The translations under genes were made by a program, and so were the position numbers. From Rachicladosporium sp. CCFEE 5018 (lineage: Eukaryota; Ascomycota; Dothideomycetes; Cladosporiales; Cladosporiaceae): a DNA stretch of 64,000 nt. The stretch lies in assembly GCA_002077045.2 (NCBI GenBank), contig KZ111150.1, positions 1,316,758-1,380,757 of the forward strand, in the 5' to 3' direction. The notes below the pieces were generated by a model, which was not told where the DNA came from, did not search any database, and saw only the letters and a list, made by a program, of their open reading frames with translations. This document shows, one piece after another, positions 40,186-52,407 of the stretch (position 1 is its first letter; every line of letters starts with the position of its first letter).

Positions 40186-43116
40186 ATGCTGTCATCTGGC
40201 GCTCACGCAGTGCCATCCTCAGCATGTCTGAAGTCTCAGCTACGATATGTTCTCCTTGGACTACGACGGGCGCCAACAACGGGGCCGCAATACCGCCCCT
40301 TGCAAACATTCGCTGTCTCCTACCAGGAGGCCGCTACCCAGATCGTGAAGGACGAGTCACGCGATGACAGAATTCCAACCCCCCATGTCGCAGCGGGAGA
40401 GTCGTCTAATACTTCTCACGATGGGTACAGTCTCACCTTCTACACGGACAGAACTCGACGTGATCCGACAGACCGTGATACAGAGGCGGCGCAGGAGAAG
40501 CCATCGTATCGCCACTACGGCTCGAAAGGGCAAGTCACCGGCGAGGATGACCTCCGCGATGATGCGAAGAGTTCCCTTGCCTCTGAAGGGAAGACGAAAC
40601 CGCTGTATCGGCACTACAGTCCCGAAGGTCGCATCATCGGGAGAGGCAAGCGGCGGCAGAGGCAGTCTTCACAAGCGTTAGAGACCTCGACAAAGCTAGA
40701 CGATAGCCCGTTCAAGGTCGTATTGCTACAGGACTTGCCAGAAGAAACACAGAAACGGCTTGCTGCAAGCGAAGCGCCGATCTTGCAGCAAGACGAAGCT
40801 GGGCGGACCGTAGTGAGTGCGGCGGACATTCAAGCCGAGTTGAATAGTGTTCCCGATGAGAAGGACATCGCTGCTTCTATTGATGATCTCTGGCCTGCGA
40901 ACACAATTCTGGAGGAAAAGCAGTACAGCGAGTTGGTGCAGACTCTTGTTGAACGGTATTCTACGAGCCAGCTCAGAAGATACCGTGATGCTCGGCCGCG
41001 TATTGACCGCGCTGCGCAAGACGCGCCTCCCACAGACCCATCCGGTACGAGACCTCGACACCAGACGCCGCCTTGGCTACCCGGCACAACGCCTTTACAT
41101 GTACGACGCGTGAAGGCGAGTCAGGGTACTGTAAAAAGCGCTGCGATGCACAGCAAACAGAAGATGGTCAATGACATACTACGGCGTACCTGGGACATTT
41201 CCGTCAGCTCTGAGGAACAGGCGTATGGAGAGCTAGAGTTTGGGTTGGCACATGGAAAAAGTGCACTTTTGCTTCAGCTTGATGCCAACGGACAGCCAGC
41301 TTACAGGGCCATGATAGGCTCCAAGCTGACGCTCGGAAGCTCGCGCGTGGAACATTATGCACCTGATAGCGTTCTACGCATCACGGCTCGCCGTCGCGAC
41401 GCTGAGCACATCGCAGAGACTTTGCAGAACGTAGTGGACAAAGTCAGAATGCACGTTGTCAAGCTGAATGCACTTCGAAAGCCTCAGCATGGACGTGGAG
41501 GAGACGGCAACGGCGAATTGGCGATCAGCAGCAGCGATCTTGAGGTCATCGGCCAGAGGACTCGGTGTCACTTGCACTGGCAGAACGATCGCAATCTCAT
41601 CATCTACAGTCTATCGTACCGAGCAGCGATGGAGGCTCGTCGTCTGGCTGTATGTCTCCTCACATCGCCGGAGGACCGGATGGGCAGCCTGGAGACTGAG
41701 CCCATCCTGGAGTCAACGCAACTTCGCAAGCGTCTTACCACAGTACCCACAATGGGCACTACTGCACTTCACTATCGTTACCGAGGTCGTCTCTTGAGTC
41801 GGCTCTCGATGCCCGAACGCAAGGAACGGCAGAACAACAGCTCGGATCATGGCCCCATCGCGTTGCAGAGCGCAAGGCTCAAGCCCTCCAACGCTGCCGC
41901 CAAGCCACGCACCCTGCTCAAACATATGGGCGAACTTGATAAGCTTGCTCTACCGCAGCGATCTGAGCATCCGACGTCCTACTGGAAGCAGAATGATGCC
42001 TCGCCGGGGCCTTGGGAGAGTCATATCGGACTCGATCTGCACAAAACCGAAGGTGCTCAGCATGAAGTGCGAAGTAGAGCGGCGCAAGGCCCGAGTCCGA
42101 TTCGCTCGCCTTCACAAGATCGTGTGTTTTCGCATCAAGTGCCAAAGCTGCAGACAGCTCTGTCATACTTCGTGCCGCAAGGGCAGTCTACCCTCCTGGA
42201 GGGCACCCAAGAAGTGAAAGTCGGTCCATCGCTGCATGAGCTTCCAAGCACGATTGTTGCACACTTCATACCATCGCCCTTCGCTACGCCTAGCGACGTC
42301 AACCTTCCTCGCATCGAGATGACCCTGACGCGCGGCATGAAATCTGGCAAGCATACTTTGTCACTACAGAGCATGCGCGCTATCACCCAAATGCAACAAA
42401 TTGACATACCCTGCCCAGCGCACTCCGTCGATGTGCGATTAAGTCTTGAGCAGTCCACACCGTCGGACACCGAGCGCGCATGGCTCGAGCCTGAGATCAG
42501 ATCCTTCGTGCAGCCTCTGGATGCGGCTTTCCGCGCCGGAGACGTTTTGACTGGAAAAGCGGAGGTGGTGTTCCAGATACTCGATCGCGCCGCGCCCACT
42601 CGTCGTGCTAAGCAGAAGAAGCTCAAGCAGGAAGCTAGGAAGGTCGAAAGTGCGACGAAAAAGCCGGATGAAGCCCAAACTTCCACTGCGACATACCTCT
42701 TCGAGCGGCTTGAGTCAAGGCAGACAACGTACTTCGTGCCGAACCCTGACGTCTTGAACGGCACTATCATCGTTGACCCAGCGGTGCAAAGGTGTCTTGC
42801 TGCCATTCCTTCCAGTATCCTCTTGCGCTATGCAGAAGTCGATGCTGGATTAATCGGTGGACAGCGGACTGAAGTTTCGCTCGTAGACGATCCTACCTCC
42901 GCAGCAGTGAAGTCCGTCGACCATGCTCCTATAACTGCGCCGTTTGGGGAGAAGGCCGTGCCCACAGACACCGGCAAGCTGCCTAAGAGCCAGGACATTC
43001 TCGTTGCTACTTCGAGCCTGGTGGAGCTTGCAACGCTGGCGAACCGGGGCGAGCTTGAAACTTTGAAGATGCCGAGGAATTCTCTTGACTGGGATGATGA
43101 GGAGACTGGATTGTAG
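40186..43116 (+). CDS. SLS1: Mitochondrial SLS1-like protein (copy Z)
   Basis: Same length as the Y allele (976 residues). The first 445 or so codons are identical; the rest has about 20 replacements, such as SDHGPIAL for SDHAPVAL and HEVRSRAAQG for HAVRSMAAQG. No indels, so both alleles look functional. Confidence 0.7.
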   Translation: MLSSGAHAVPSSACLKSQLRYVLLGLRRAPTTGPQYRPLQTFAVSYQEAATQIVKDESRDDRIPTPHVAAGESSNTSHDGYSLTFYTDRTRRDPTDRDTEAAQEKPSYRHYGSKGQVTGEDDLRDDAKSSLASEGKTKPLYRHYSPEGRIIGRGKRRQRQSSQALETSTKLDDSPFKVVLLQDLPEETQKRLAASEAPILQQDEAGRTVVSAADIQAELNSVPDEKDIAASIDDLWPANTILEEKQYSELVQTLVERYSTSQLRRYRDARPRIDRAAQDAPPTDPSGTRPRHQTPPWLPGTTPLHVRRVKASQGTVKSAAMHSKQKMVNDILRRTWDISVSSEEQAYGELEFGLAHGKSALLLQLDANGQPAYRAMIGSKLTLGSSRVEHYAPDSVLRITARRRDAEHIAETLQNVVDKVRMHVVKLNALRKPQHGRGGDGNGELAISSSDLEVIGQRTRCHLHWQNDRNLIIYSLSYRAAMEARRLAVCLLTSPEDRMGSLETEPILESTQLRKRLTTVPTMGTTALHYRYRGRLLSRLSMPERKERQNNSSDHGPIALQSARLKPSNAAAKPRTLLKHMGELDKLALPQRSEHPTSYWKQNDASPGPWESHIGLDLHKTEGAQHEVRSRAAQGPSPIRSPSQDRVFSHQVPKLQTALSYFVPQGQSTLLEGTQEVKVGPSLHELPSTIVAHFIPSPFATPSDVNLPRIEMTLTRGMKSGKHTLSLQSMRAITQMQQIDIPCPAHSVDVRLSLEQSTPSDTERAWLEPEIRSFVQPLDAAFRAGDVLTGKAEVVFQILDRAAPTRRAKQKKLKQEARKVESATKKPDEAQTSTATYLFERLESRQTTYFVPNPDVLNGTIIVDPAVQRCLAAIPSSILLRYAEVDAGLIGGQRTEVSLVDDPTSAAVKSVDHAPITAPFGEKAVPTDTGKLPKSQDILVATSSLVELATLANRGELETLKMPRNSLDWDDEETGL

Positions 43117-43345
43117 AAGTAGTGTGAGGTGATAGCTACTCAACATTCACAGTCCCACGTCACTTGGCCTAGTCAAAGACGGTAGTACTACGCACCATTA
43201 CACGACTTGAGTGGAGGGCAGAGTAGCGGTCGTGCCTTCTGCCCGCTTCATCCCTCACCTAAATTGACTTCTGCATCCTCATCCGTGCTGCATTGTCTCT
43301 GGCAACACCGCGTCACGAAGTCTTTCGATCGTTGCTACAATTACC

Positions 43346-44226
43346 ATGGAGAGCTCAACATCGCCCGCCGCGAGCAGATACTTCAACCAGCCAGGCCTGT
43401 CTGACATCACGCTCAAGTTCGGGCATCAGCAGGTCTACGCGCATCGCTATGCACTCTGTGTCAACTCTGAGTACTTCCGCAAATTACTTGTTGGCGATTT
43501 TGCGGTCAGTCTAGCATGGCAAGTCCTAGCCCAATATACTGAATACTGCCGTAGGAAAAGGAGAGGAAGGAAATTACACTTGTCGATGACGACGAAGACG
43601 CAATGCTAGCCATGCTGCGTCACATATATCAATTACCCTACCTGCCAGCTACCGAAGGAGAGACAACCGCTCTACCGCATGCTCGTGTGTATGTCGTCGC
43701 GGAGAAGTACGGACAGGTAGACCTCAAAGCTGCCGTCTTCGAGCGACTCTTCACTGGTAAAACACCCTGGAAGGCCGCATGGAGATCTCTCACATCGGAT
43801 GCCGATGACACGCTTCGCGTAATATTCTCGCAAATCCCGGCCGAAGACAACCTGCTGCGACCGGCATTGGCGAAATTCTGCGCTGAGAAGATGGGAAAAT
43901 GGGCTTCGGACAAGGAGAAGCTCGCATTCAAGCGTCTGCTTGCAGACACACCAGACCTGGCGGCCGAGGTACTCTATAACGTGGCTCAGTCTCTCAACGA
44001 TACCATCAAGGTGTTCAGCTGTCCATTCTGTCAATTTCAGCGTATCGAGTTCACCCGCGTGGACGACTTTGACCATGACCTGGGCTTGTGCGAGTTCCCA
44101 AATTGCAACAAAGACATTACTTATGCGCTGGCCGACCGAAGAAACTGGGCGACGTATCAAGAGAGGTCGGGTCTCGAGTGTGACATGCCATTGACCGCAC
44201 GTTATGAGGCCGATGAATCGGACTAG
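43346..44226 (+). CDS. BTB/POZ domain protein (copy Z)
   Basis: Allele of 18557-19437: exons 43346-43504 and 43555-44226, intron 43505-43554 unchanged. A few replacements (for example AVFERL for AVLERL). The frame is intact. Confidence 0.85.
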
Positions 44227-44668
44227 AGCTAAGGGTTTGCGTGTCGCTATGCGATCACACAATTGTGATGGCGATTCACAAGCATAACCTCCGAGATGGT
44301 TTGGGCATCTTGCTGGAGAGTCCATCTCTGATGATATGGCCTCTGATAGTGTTTACATGTAGCGGTCTTCGAGTGCTCGCAGGCCGATACGGCTATCACA
44401 GTGTATATCACGCTGACGCTGAGAAAACGGACGCACGGGCAGAGCAGGCAATGCAATGTATGAGATCAGACTTTCGCCGATCACTGCGTGAAAACACAGA
44501 CGGTTCTCTCAATCTGTCATCCATCGTCCATCTCTTTTTGTACACTCTTTAGTTCTTTAGCCCTTATCTATCGTCGGTCAAGCATTTCTCAATCAACTCG
44601 GTAGCCTTCACCAGGTCTGCCATACTACTATATCGTCATTGAAATTCCAATTCCGCGCGCCCGAAGAC
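44227..44668. other. Upstream region of the PFG/RGG gene, with 184 bp absent from Y
   Basis: The segment at about 44462-44645 is missing in Y (junction near 19672). It contains a pyrimidine-rich stretch just before the start codon, which would fit the 5' UTR or core promoter, so the Y allele may be expressed differently. Confidence 0.6.
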
Positions 44669-45676
44669 ATGGATCCCTTCGGTTTCCCCATGGGCATGCA
44701 AGGCTTCCCGATGACTCCAGGTGGCATGAATCCCTTGATGACTTCAGGCGGTATAAATCCTTTCAACCCTTCCAGACCATCACTTCCAAATATGGCGACA
44801 GCCTTGGGTCCACCCCCCCTGAGACCGCCAGGGGCCATGAACCCGTTCGGCCCTTTTAGTCCCTCACCTCAGATGATGAATCCCTTCGGTCCTCCATCAG
44901 GCATGTCACCTTTCGGCCCCTCTGGAGCAGGCATGATGACACCGAATCCCTTTGGCCAGGCGCCGATGCCGATCAATCCATTTGGGACGGGCATGATGAC
45001 GCCGGAACTGAATCCTTTCGGCCCTGCATCGATGCCGATGAGTCCATTTGGGACGGGCATGGGAACACCCGGCGGGCTGAGCTTCGGCTCTGGTGGGTTC
45101 GGCGGGATGACGCGAGGTGGTATGGGTGGTGGCGGCATGGGCGAATTGGTCGAGATGATGATGCTTGCTCAACTTGATGATTTCGGTGGTGACTGGCGTC
45201 AGAGGCGTGGAGGCGGGGCTAGAGGCGGGAGGAGGCGCAGGTACGACGACATGGACGATGAAGACTGCGGCATGCCGCGCAGAGGCAGAATGCCGCGTCC
45301 GAGAGATGGAGGTGGAGGCCGCACGCCGGTGGGATTGGGTGGTGGTATGCTGCCCGAGATGGAAGAAATGTATTGTGCGTTGCCACCAGGAACGCCTGGC
45401 GGATTTCGGACGACTCCAGGTCTATCTCGACATCGGCCTGGTGATCTTCGTGCGCGCGGTCCATCTCGCAGGAGAATGGGTGGCGGATTTGGCGGCTATC
45501 AGCGACTATGTGCGCTTATGAGACGGCGTAGCAGCGGTGGGAGTAAGCCTCTGAGAGCATGGAGTTTTGGTATCTCACGCCTGAAGATTTTAGTAATGAA
45601 CAAATTTGCAGACTCCGTGCCTGGCTTTCACGTCACTTGCAAAAACCAATCTCGACTTAGCATAGGATCGACCTAG
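44669..45676 (+). CDS. PFG/GMTP-repeat and RGG-rich protein (copy Z)
   Basis: Continuous frame of 335 residues from ATG 44669. Order: NPFG/GMTP/SPFG repeats (1-150), a short helical linker (MGELVEMMMLAQLDDFGG), then a basic RGG/RRR region (RRGGGARGGRRRRYDDMDDE) to about 286. In the Y allele the protein would stop after GGFGGY; here TAT CAG replaces TAC TAG and adds 49 residues with no low-complexity pattern. I infer a stop-loss in this haplotype. The composition suggests RNA binding or phase separation; no known orthologue recognised. Confidence 0.65.
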   Translation: MDPFGFPMGMQGFPMTPGGMNPLMTSGGINPFNPSRPSLPNMATALGPPPLRPPGAMNPFGPFSPSPQMMNPFGPPSGMSPFGPSGAGMMTPNPFGQAPMPINPFGTGMMTPELNPFGPASMPMSPFGTGMGTPGGLSFGSGGFGGMTRGGMGGGGMGELVEMMMLAQLDDFGGDWRQRRGGGARGGRRRRYDDMDDEDCGMPRRGRMPRPRDGGGGRTPVGLGGGMLPEMEEMYCALPPGTPGGFRTTPGLSRHRPGDLRARGPSRRRMGGGFGGYQRLCALMRRRSSGGSKPLRAWSFGISRLKILVMNKFADSVPGFHVTCKNQSRLSIGST

Positions 45677-45726
45677 GTCACCCAGTTCCGGAAAACCAGG
45701 TCCGCGTGGCGAGCGACAGATCATGG

Positions 45727-46395
45727 TCACTTCGTCCCAGCCGCAGCTTCCCTCTCCCTCTTCTTTCTTTCACGCGCCTCTCGCTTCACTCTCTGCTCGT
45801 CCGCCGAGTTCTTTAGCAGCTTCAGCTCCAGCTCGTGCTGCTCCGTGAGCGCCTTCAGCTGAGAATGAATCTTCGTATTATGCTCCACAGCTTTCTGCCG
45901 ATCCAGCATCTGCTTCTTCAGCAGCTCCAAGTTGGCTTTGACATCCTTGTCTTTAGCTACTTTCAGTTGTGCAGAATTCTGGACTTCACCGTGACGTGAT
46001 GTAAAGTCTTCGGCGAAAGTGTCCATTTCGGGGTCAAGACCTGGTCCCCCTTCATGATAGCCTCCAGGGTGGGTAAGTAGGATACCAGGAACCTGACTGG
46101 CATAAATGCGGCGCGGATCGTCAAGAGGTAGTGGAAGATCTGTCTCTGCAATCACCGGAAGACTTTCCCATAAGATATCCGCAGCACGGACAGAGATGCC
46201 TTCCTGTAGTTGCTCGTTGCTGCCCTCAGGGATCACGCGAATGCCTTTCTTGGCATTTGGATCAGGATGCAGCGTGATATGCATGATCGCATTCTCGTAG
46301 GCTTCATTGTACGGCAGATCGTGCGGGACATAGCTTGCGTAGCGGCCATTTGATGAACTGCCAGCTGGTGATGCGGTTCCAGTGGGGGAGCCCAT
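45727..46395 (-). CDS. Conserved coiled-coil protein of unknown function (copy Z)
   Basis: Allele of 20752-21420, ATG at 46395, same 222 residues with about ten replacements (for example IPEGSNEQLQ, SQVPGILLTH). The frame upstream of the ATG is open but has no ATG. Confidence 0.75.
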   Translation of the reverse strand: MGSPTGTASPAGSSSNGRYASYVPHDLPYNEAYENAIMHITLHPDPNAKKGIRVIPEGSNEQLQEGISVRAADILWESLPVIAETDLPLPLDDPRRIYASQVPGILLTHPGGYHEGGPGLDPEMDTFAEDFTSRHGEVQNSAQLKVAKDKDVKANLELLKKQMLDRQKAVEHNTKIHSQLKALTEQHELELKLLKNSADEQRVKREARERKKREREAAAGTK

Positions 46396-46858
46396 TTTGG
46401 GCTTCGGCAACTTTGGTATCGACGAAGGAATGGAGACCTTTTCATTTAATTCCAGTACACTCGCTGCTGCTCCTACGCTGATACTCTGATATTGCTCGTA
46501 GAGGGGAATGTTGGGGTTCGAGGCATCTTTCCGACCCTTGTGTGAACGATTCCGGAGACTGCCGCGCTACTGATTAATCTCGGACGTCCGCTGCTAATAT
46601 TATGCTGATATTATGCTGATTTGCGATGGTAAGTCTGCTATCACCAATGCGTCGAAATCAATTGATCGCATTTTGGAGTATATGATTGATGTAGTCGAGC
46701 ACAAAAGCAGGTTCAGAAGGTGCTTAGTCAGCGAGCTTCGAGCGGTCTTGCCACGCCATGCAGCCGTTCATAGTCTCTCCGTTGATGTAGCAGACAATTC
46801 GGTCATCGATATCTATTCAGAGGCGCAATTACGAACGCAATGCTAGGACAACAGCTCT

Positions 46859-49589
46859 ATGGCACTGGCTACGCGACGCCTAGGGAGGCACAGCCGTCAG
46901 GCCAGCAAGCAGGGTAGCAGCACTCCTCAACGAAGAACGACTGATCCTGCAACGGAAGACTACATCAAGAGGATTCTATGCGCTCACCCTCCCGCCGATT
47001 CAACGACCAACGGTACAGGTCTGCAAACCTCTGAGCTGCCGTTGGATCGCCTTCTACCGCCGTTGACTAGCTCCAACGAGGTCGACTTCCAGCTCTATGC
47101 ACTGATCGCGATTGTGCTCGATATCTTCGTACAGTCATGGTACGCCAAGATCACGCCTGATCATGATTTCTCAAACGAAGTCGTCCAAATCATCGCGCAT
47201 TGCACCCGAAACCTCGAGCAGCGACTGCGGCATGTCGATCTCGAGAGCATGTTGCTTGACGAGCTCCCTAGCCTCTTCAGTGCGCATCTCAGCGGTACGG
47301 TGCATCTGTAAGGCCGTTCAAGCAGGGCATTGTACTCACATTCATCTAGCCGTCGAGGTAGCCCGTACAAATGCTAGTAAGGCCTATGGCCGGGATGCCG
47401 TCCGGACGATTTTTCATACGCTGCGCCCACACAATGCACTGACTCCAGATCCTCTTACGGCGGAGCTTCTGGTAGAGCAGGCCGAAAACGAGAATGCGTG
47501 GTGTCAGATGCTGATAGACCGAGTGCTTCCGCTAGTACTGCCACCGGAGGATATCGACAATCCGACCCTGCATGTACTGGTTGCTGAAGTGTTGTCCGAG
47601 CTTATACTGTGCAAGAGCGTCTGCGGTAGAGCCTCCGAAAGCTGGCTACTCTGGGAAGGTGTGACGAAACTCATATATGCACTTCGCCCACGTTTGAAAC
47701 CTCACCAACAGGCTGAAGCGCCACAGATTGATCGCCTGGAACAATTCGGTCTGCTCGACGAGACGCGAGATCGGCCCGACTCTAAAGGAGGTCTATCGAG
47801 GGAGAAAATCTCTGACACCCTGAGTCGTGGATTCTGGGCGTTTCTACAAGTCATCTCATTCGCATGGCTGATCTCACGTGCAGCTGTCGTCGCTCTAGTC
47901 CACGCTGCCAGACTGCCTGCACGCGCGAGTCGCGTCCACTCAATGACTATAGATGCCAGCTTCATGTATGACAGGTCTACGATTATGGTGGAAAACCCAA
48001 ATGTCCACTCGCGACCCATGGATCGATCAGCTAACGGGAATGAAACACCACCAATCCTCGCAATGCGTGTCTGGCCATGCATAGCATTGCTGACACGTCT
48101 AGATTTGCGAATGCCTTGGCTGACAGGCTTGCTGTCACTTACGCAGTGGCTTCTGATATTCGGACCCGGGCAAGTTGGTGGTACAAACAGCAGATTGGAC
48201 AGGTAAGCCCACTCTCCCCAATTCCCATGATCCCAAGACGAGACCCACGCCCACCGATGATGTCTTGAGCTTTGGCGGGAATCGCCAAAAGCACACTGCA
48301 GCTTATGCTATAAATCGCAATTCCTTTGTTGCGAATTGTCATTCGCGAGACGGACAAAGCCACGAGCGGGTCTACGCATGAATTTCTGCTCACATGACCT
48401 GGCTCGGGCCAATGCCATGCTTACACGGGCCGCCCCTACCTTATCGACATGCATGAAGGCGTTCTTCCGGCCGCACCTGCTGCGACATCTTCCCCGCAGA
48501 AGTCTGGACGTCAGATGTATATCGACTCAACGAAGGCTGGCTTGGATCTCTCCTCATGCAAGCTACATCGCCAAAACGCACACGCGTGTCATTTCCGAAG
48601 GTCGCCAACAAATTGAACTTGCAATAACTTGGGAGGTGGGCAGCCACCTTGCTAGCTCGAATACCACGTGTGTGGTCGAGTAGAGTGGTTCTCGGCTTAC
48701 AATCTCGATGTAATATGTCGATCCCGGATTACCCGGTCCACATTCCGAGGCTCGGGCCTGGCCGATCTCACCTGTCCCCAGGTTCTCCCGCGCGGCCCTC
48801 CGATGATGCCGTGCGGCGTGAACCCATGCGCCCATTCAATATAGAGCCAACATTAGGCGTTGCACATGCCCGACGAGGGTGGCGTCAACGGCTATCGCAG
48901 AATGATTGCAGCGCGAGGTCGGAGTGCGATTTGGAACGTATATCCACCTGACACAAAAACGCACCACGGAGACGGCTGCAATGCACCCTCGCGCTCTCAT
49001 ACGCCGACTGAAGGTCCAACACTTGATCCTCGTCATATGCACCTCAACCCCACCCTTCCGACTCGCTTACGCTGTTGTACATGCACCTCATGCTGCACGA
49101 GCCTGTCATATTGCTCGTGTCTTCGCAAACCAATGCATGCTTCTCTTGCAAATCGTTACCTGGAATGCATGACACTGCATTGCATTGCAGCACCTATACA
49201 TTCACTGACGACCTCTCTCACCACGCAGACTCCTCTCCCACACCATCCACACGCGCTTGCTCGACCCTGCTTTGCTGCCACCCGCGCTGCAGAACATACG
49301 CCTCGCGCTGTTTCCCAACAATGCTCTAGCGCCCGCGCGAGCGCCTCCCACGCCCGGAGAAGTCCTGGCTATCAAAGCCGAGTGCGCAAGGGTGATCGTA
49401 GAAGCCATACCAGACTTTGTGAGGAGTCGCTTCTTCGCTACAGACAATGTCAGCTTGATGCATAAAGATGTCGAGGAAAGCCTGGAGATGATCGGAGACG
49501 AGTATGTGAACAAGCATCTCATCATCTCGATCATCGAGTTGATAGCAGTAAGACTGTTCCCTGAGATCTCGGAAGCCTCTATGGAGTGA
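46859..49589 (+). CDS. PXA domain protein (copy Z)
   Basis: Exons 46859-47294, 47350-48202 and 49229-49589 have the same lengths as in Y (436, 853 and 361 nt). Introns are 55 and 1,026 nt. Replacements are concentrated between the PXA core and the last exon junction. The equal exon lengths and conserved frames confirm the gene model. Confidence 0.82.
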
Positions 49590-50104
49590 TCGGTGATAAG
49601 TGAAAGAGGAGAGTGAACGCGAAATAGACACCGGACATGCCATATACAACTCTCAAGTCAGTCAGCATAGATACAACATGGTGCCGAAATCGCGCGAGCG
49701 ACGTGTCTTCTGCCCTCTTCCCTGGACCTCTGTACAGCCATCCGCACTCCCCTTTCTGTTCTTCCCTCCTTTTCCCTGGTCCTATCCAAGGCCGCGTGGG
49801 CAGCATAGTATCCTGTCTTTCAGTCTTGCCGTGACGTGGCCGTAAATGATGATGATAATGCCCGTGGAATAAATGCAATGCCGAAAAGTTCGAGTGAAGT
49901 GGTATAAAATGCAAAATCGACCCTGTCGTGGGTGCAATGCCGAATGCTGTCGGCATGAGAAGCGAAGTACGCGAAGTGTAGGAATCGTTAGAAAAAATGC
50001 TGAGAAATGCAAAGTTGCGGGGGTCGTGAGGTCTTGGTGGGTATAGGAGTAGACTATGCGTCGGACGAGTATCTGTTCCAGATCGGTGTGGGTAGGGATT
50101 TCGC

Positions 50105-51861
50105 TCAAGTACCGTGCGACTGCAACTTGAGCTTCTCCATCAGCTTGCCGATGGTGACGCTCTCCTGCAAGTCCAGATAGCCGTGCGGCTGTTGCTCGAA
50201 GAAGCCCAGCACGACCTCCAACGCACGCCTTGCTTCTTCTGGACTCGTAGCCATTTGGACTGACGAGGTCGTGATAGCGGTCCCAATGCTACTTCGCCGT
50301 GCTTCCCGGGATGCAAGTGAAGGCAGGGGAGGTGGACCCATAGTCTCTGCAGGCGTAACAGTATGAGGCCGTTGATTGTCATGCATGAGATGGAGAGTTG
50401 AGTTCAGGGTCAGCAGCGGATCTGAGGAGTCATCCATCGGCGAATCAAGTACCGAAGAGGTCGTGTATCTTGGTGTCGATGGGTCGCTAGCTGCTGAACC
50501 AGGTAAGCCGGCCATGAAATGATCCAGCATCGGGAAGGTCTGGCTTCGTGGTCGTTGCGAATTCTCTCTTGCCGTTGCTGGCAGGATCGGTCGGTTCAGT
50601 TGAGGCATGAAAGGGCCCGGTGCAGTGCCGGAGTCTGGTGTGAAGAAAGGAGATGTTGGACTCAGGGGACCAGGTGAGAACGATGAAGGCGCTGTGTCTG
50701 TGAATGCGCTTTTCAGCGATGTATGGCTCTGCGAGTGTAGCGCGCCTCTGCTCGCGAGCTCGTGATAGCTGTCCGGACTTCGCGTCTTCAGGCTCTCTTG
50801 ACTCTGGACGCTGTGCAGTACTGCTGGCGATTGCGATCCTAGACCGTGTGGGGACACAGGCGATGTGCCGCTAGGCGTTGGACCTGAAGACCGCACTCCC
50901 GGGATGGCATCTGCGTCATCCGGTGCAAGTGAGCTCTTCCTTGATCGTGCGCCCAGCAGATTATTATTCAGCTTGAACTTTTCGATCCAGCTGGCGCCGA
51001 AGACAGGCTGTGAGTCTGGACTAGATGAAGTCGTCGAGAAAGCCTGCGCCTTCTCGCGGATCAGATCGTTCGTTAAAGGCAGACCTTTTCGTTCCTTCGC
51101 GTTGTCAGCGCAAGTCATCCCATTTTGCGATTCATAATTACCTGGTTTTTCGCCCACACGGCCAGTGCTCGCTCGATGTCTGGCGATCGACCTTTCGCCC
51201 GCTTCACAGGGGATCGGCTGCCATCGTCTTGCAGGAGAAACTTCTCCTTCTGTCGCAAGACTTTAGACACAGTGCTAGCAAGATGTTAATCACCCGAGAG
51301 GAGTATGCGTATAAGCCCGATAGAACAAACCTTCGCTCAACACCGAATCTCGCTGTCGCCTTGTCAGTGAACGATCATACCACTGCAGAGAACATGAGAC
51401 GTACTGCCGATTTCAGTCTGCTTCGCAGTCGGGTTCTCCTCTGCATACTGACACATCCGTCGTCGGTCGGCGTCCGTCAATGTCTTCCGTGGGGTCGTCG
51501 CTGATCGTGAGCCGCCAGCTGAAATGGGCGTTGGCAGCTGCATCGGCTGTGAAGGTTGCACTGGCTGTGGATACAAAGGTGCGAAGGTCGAGTGAGACTG
51601 GTTGTTCAGCATTGATGGCCATTGTGGCATCACCAGTGGTTGTAGTTGCTGTAGTGTAGGTCGCTGCTGGTAGCTCAAAGGGAATGTGTTCGGATCGACG
51701 GGCGCTGGCTGTGGAAGCTCAAAATTGAAGCCAGCGTACTCTTGTGCTGGCGTGCCGTGATGCGAGTGTGGATACACGTGTGTTGTCTGACCCCAAGTCG
51801 TCGGAGGGGACGAGTGATAGGGCATGCCATGCTGCTCGTCGCCCATGACTGCGACACTCAT
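50105..51861 (-). CDS. HTH CENP-B-type DNA-binding protein (copy Z)
   Basis: Identical to 497-2253; exons 51861-51405, 51352-51331, 51274-51142, 51094-50105. The 22-nt microexon is at 51352-51331. Confidence 0.8.
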
Positions 51862-52407
51862 CGCCAGCCGGAGGCTAGCGGATTGAGAACGTCGAACAAT
51901 GCGATTGTCGAACGGTAGCAAAGCCTGTTTGCGGTGACAATGTAACGAATGAGTGTCGATCTTGCGCAACCGCAAAAGAGTGACGTGTGGCTGAACGCTT
52001 ACGGCACGCTGGCGGCTGTAGCGTTTGACGGTAGTGCGAACAGCGGTAGCAGCATGCGGGCGTGGAAGACTGCTTGAGCGCCACTAGGCATGCTGCTCCC
52101 TGCAGGCGAAATGCAGGACACGAGAGAGTGAGGTGAGCAGTGCTGCAGCCGGGACGTCAAGGTACGTCGCGCGGGCAGGCGTGAGCTTATGATGTGCACC
52201 CGGGTGCGGAGACGACAGAATTAAGGTCTTCCGCTAGGTACGCCAGCGGATCAACGGTACGGCGCGTGGGCAGAGGAGTTCTCCACGATCAGGAAGAGAC
52301 TGGTCCCCAAGCCGTGGCAGGGTCTTCCGAAAGTAGGACACGACCTCGATACGCTAGCGATAGCAGCAGTTGCGATTTGTGTTGTGTTTGAGGCTTGCGA
52401 GGGTGCT

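Larger units (their letters stand above)
34128..41522. repeat. Tract with no difference from 9332-16726
   Basis: 7,395 bp without a difference that I could find at offset 24796, ending at the T/G difference 16727/41523 in SLS1. After that point differences occur every 50-100 bp. The tract holds TEF1, its twintron and nuclease gene, the aftiphilin-like gene and the first 45% of SLS1. Confidence 0.85.
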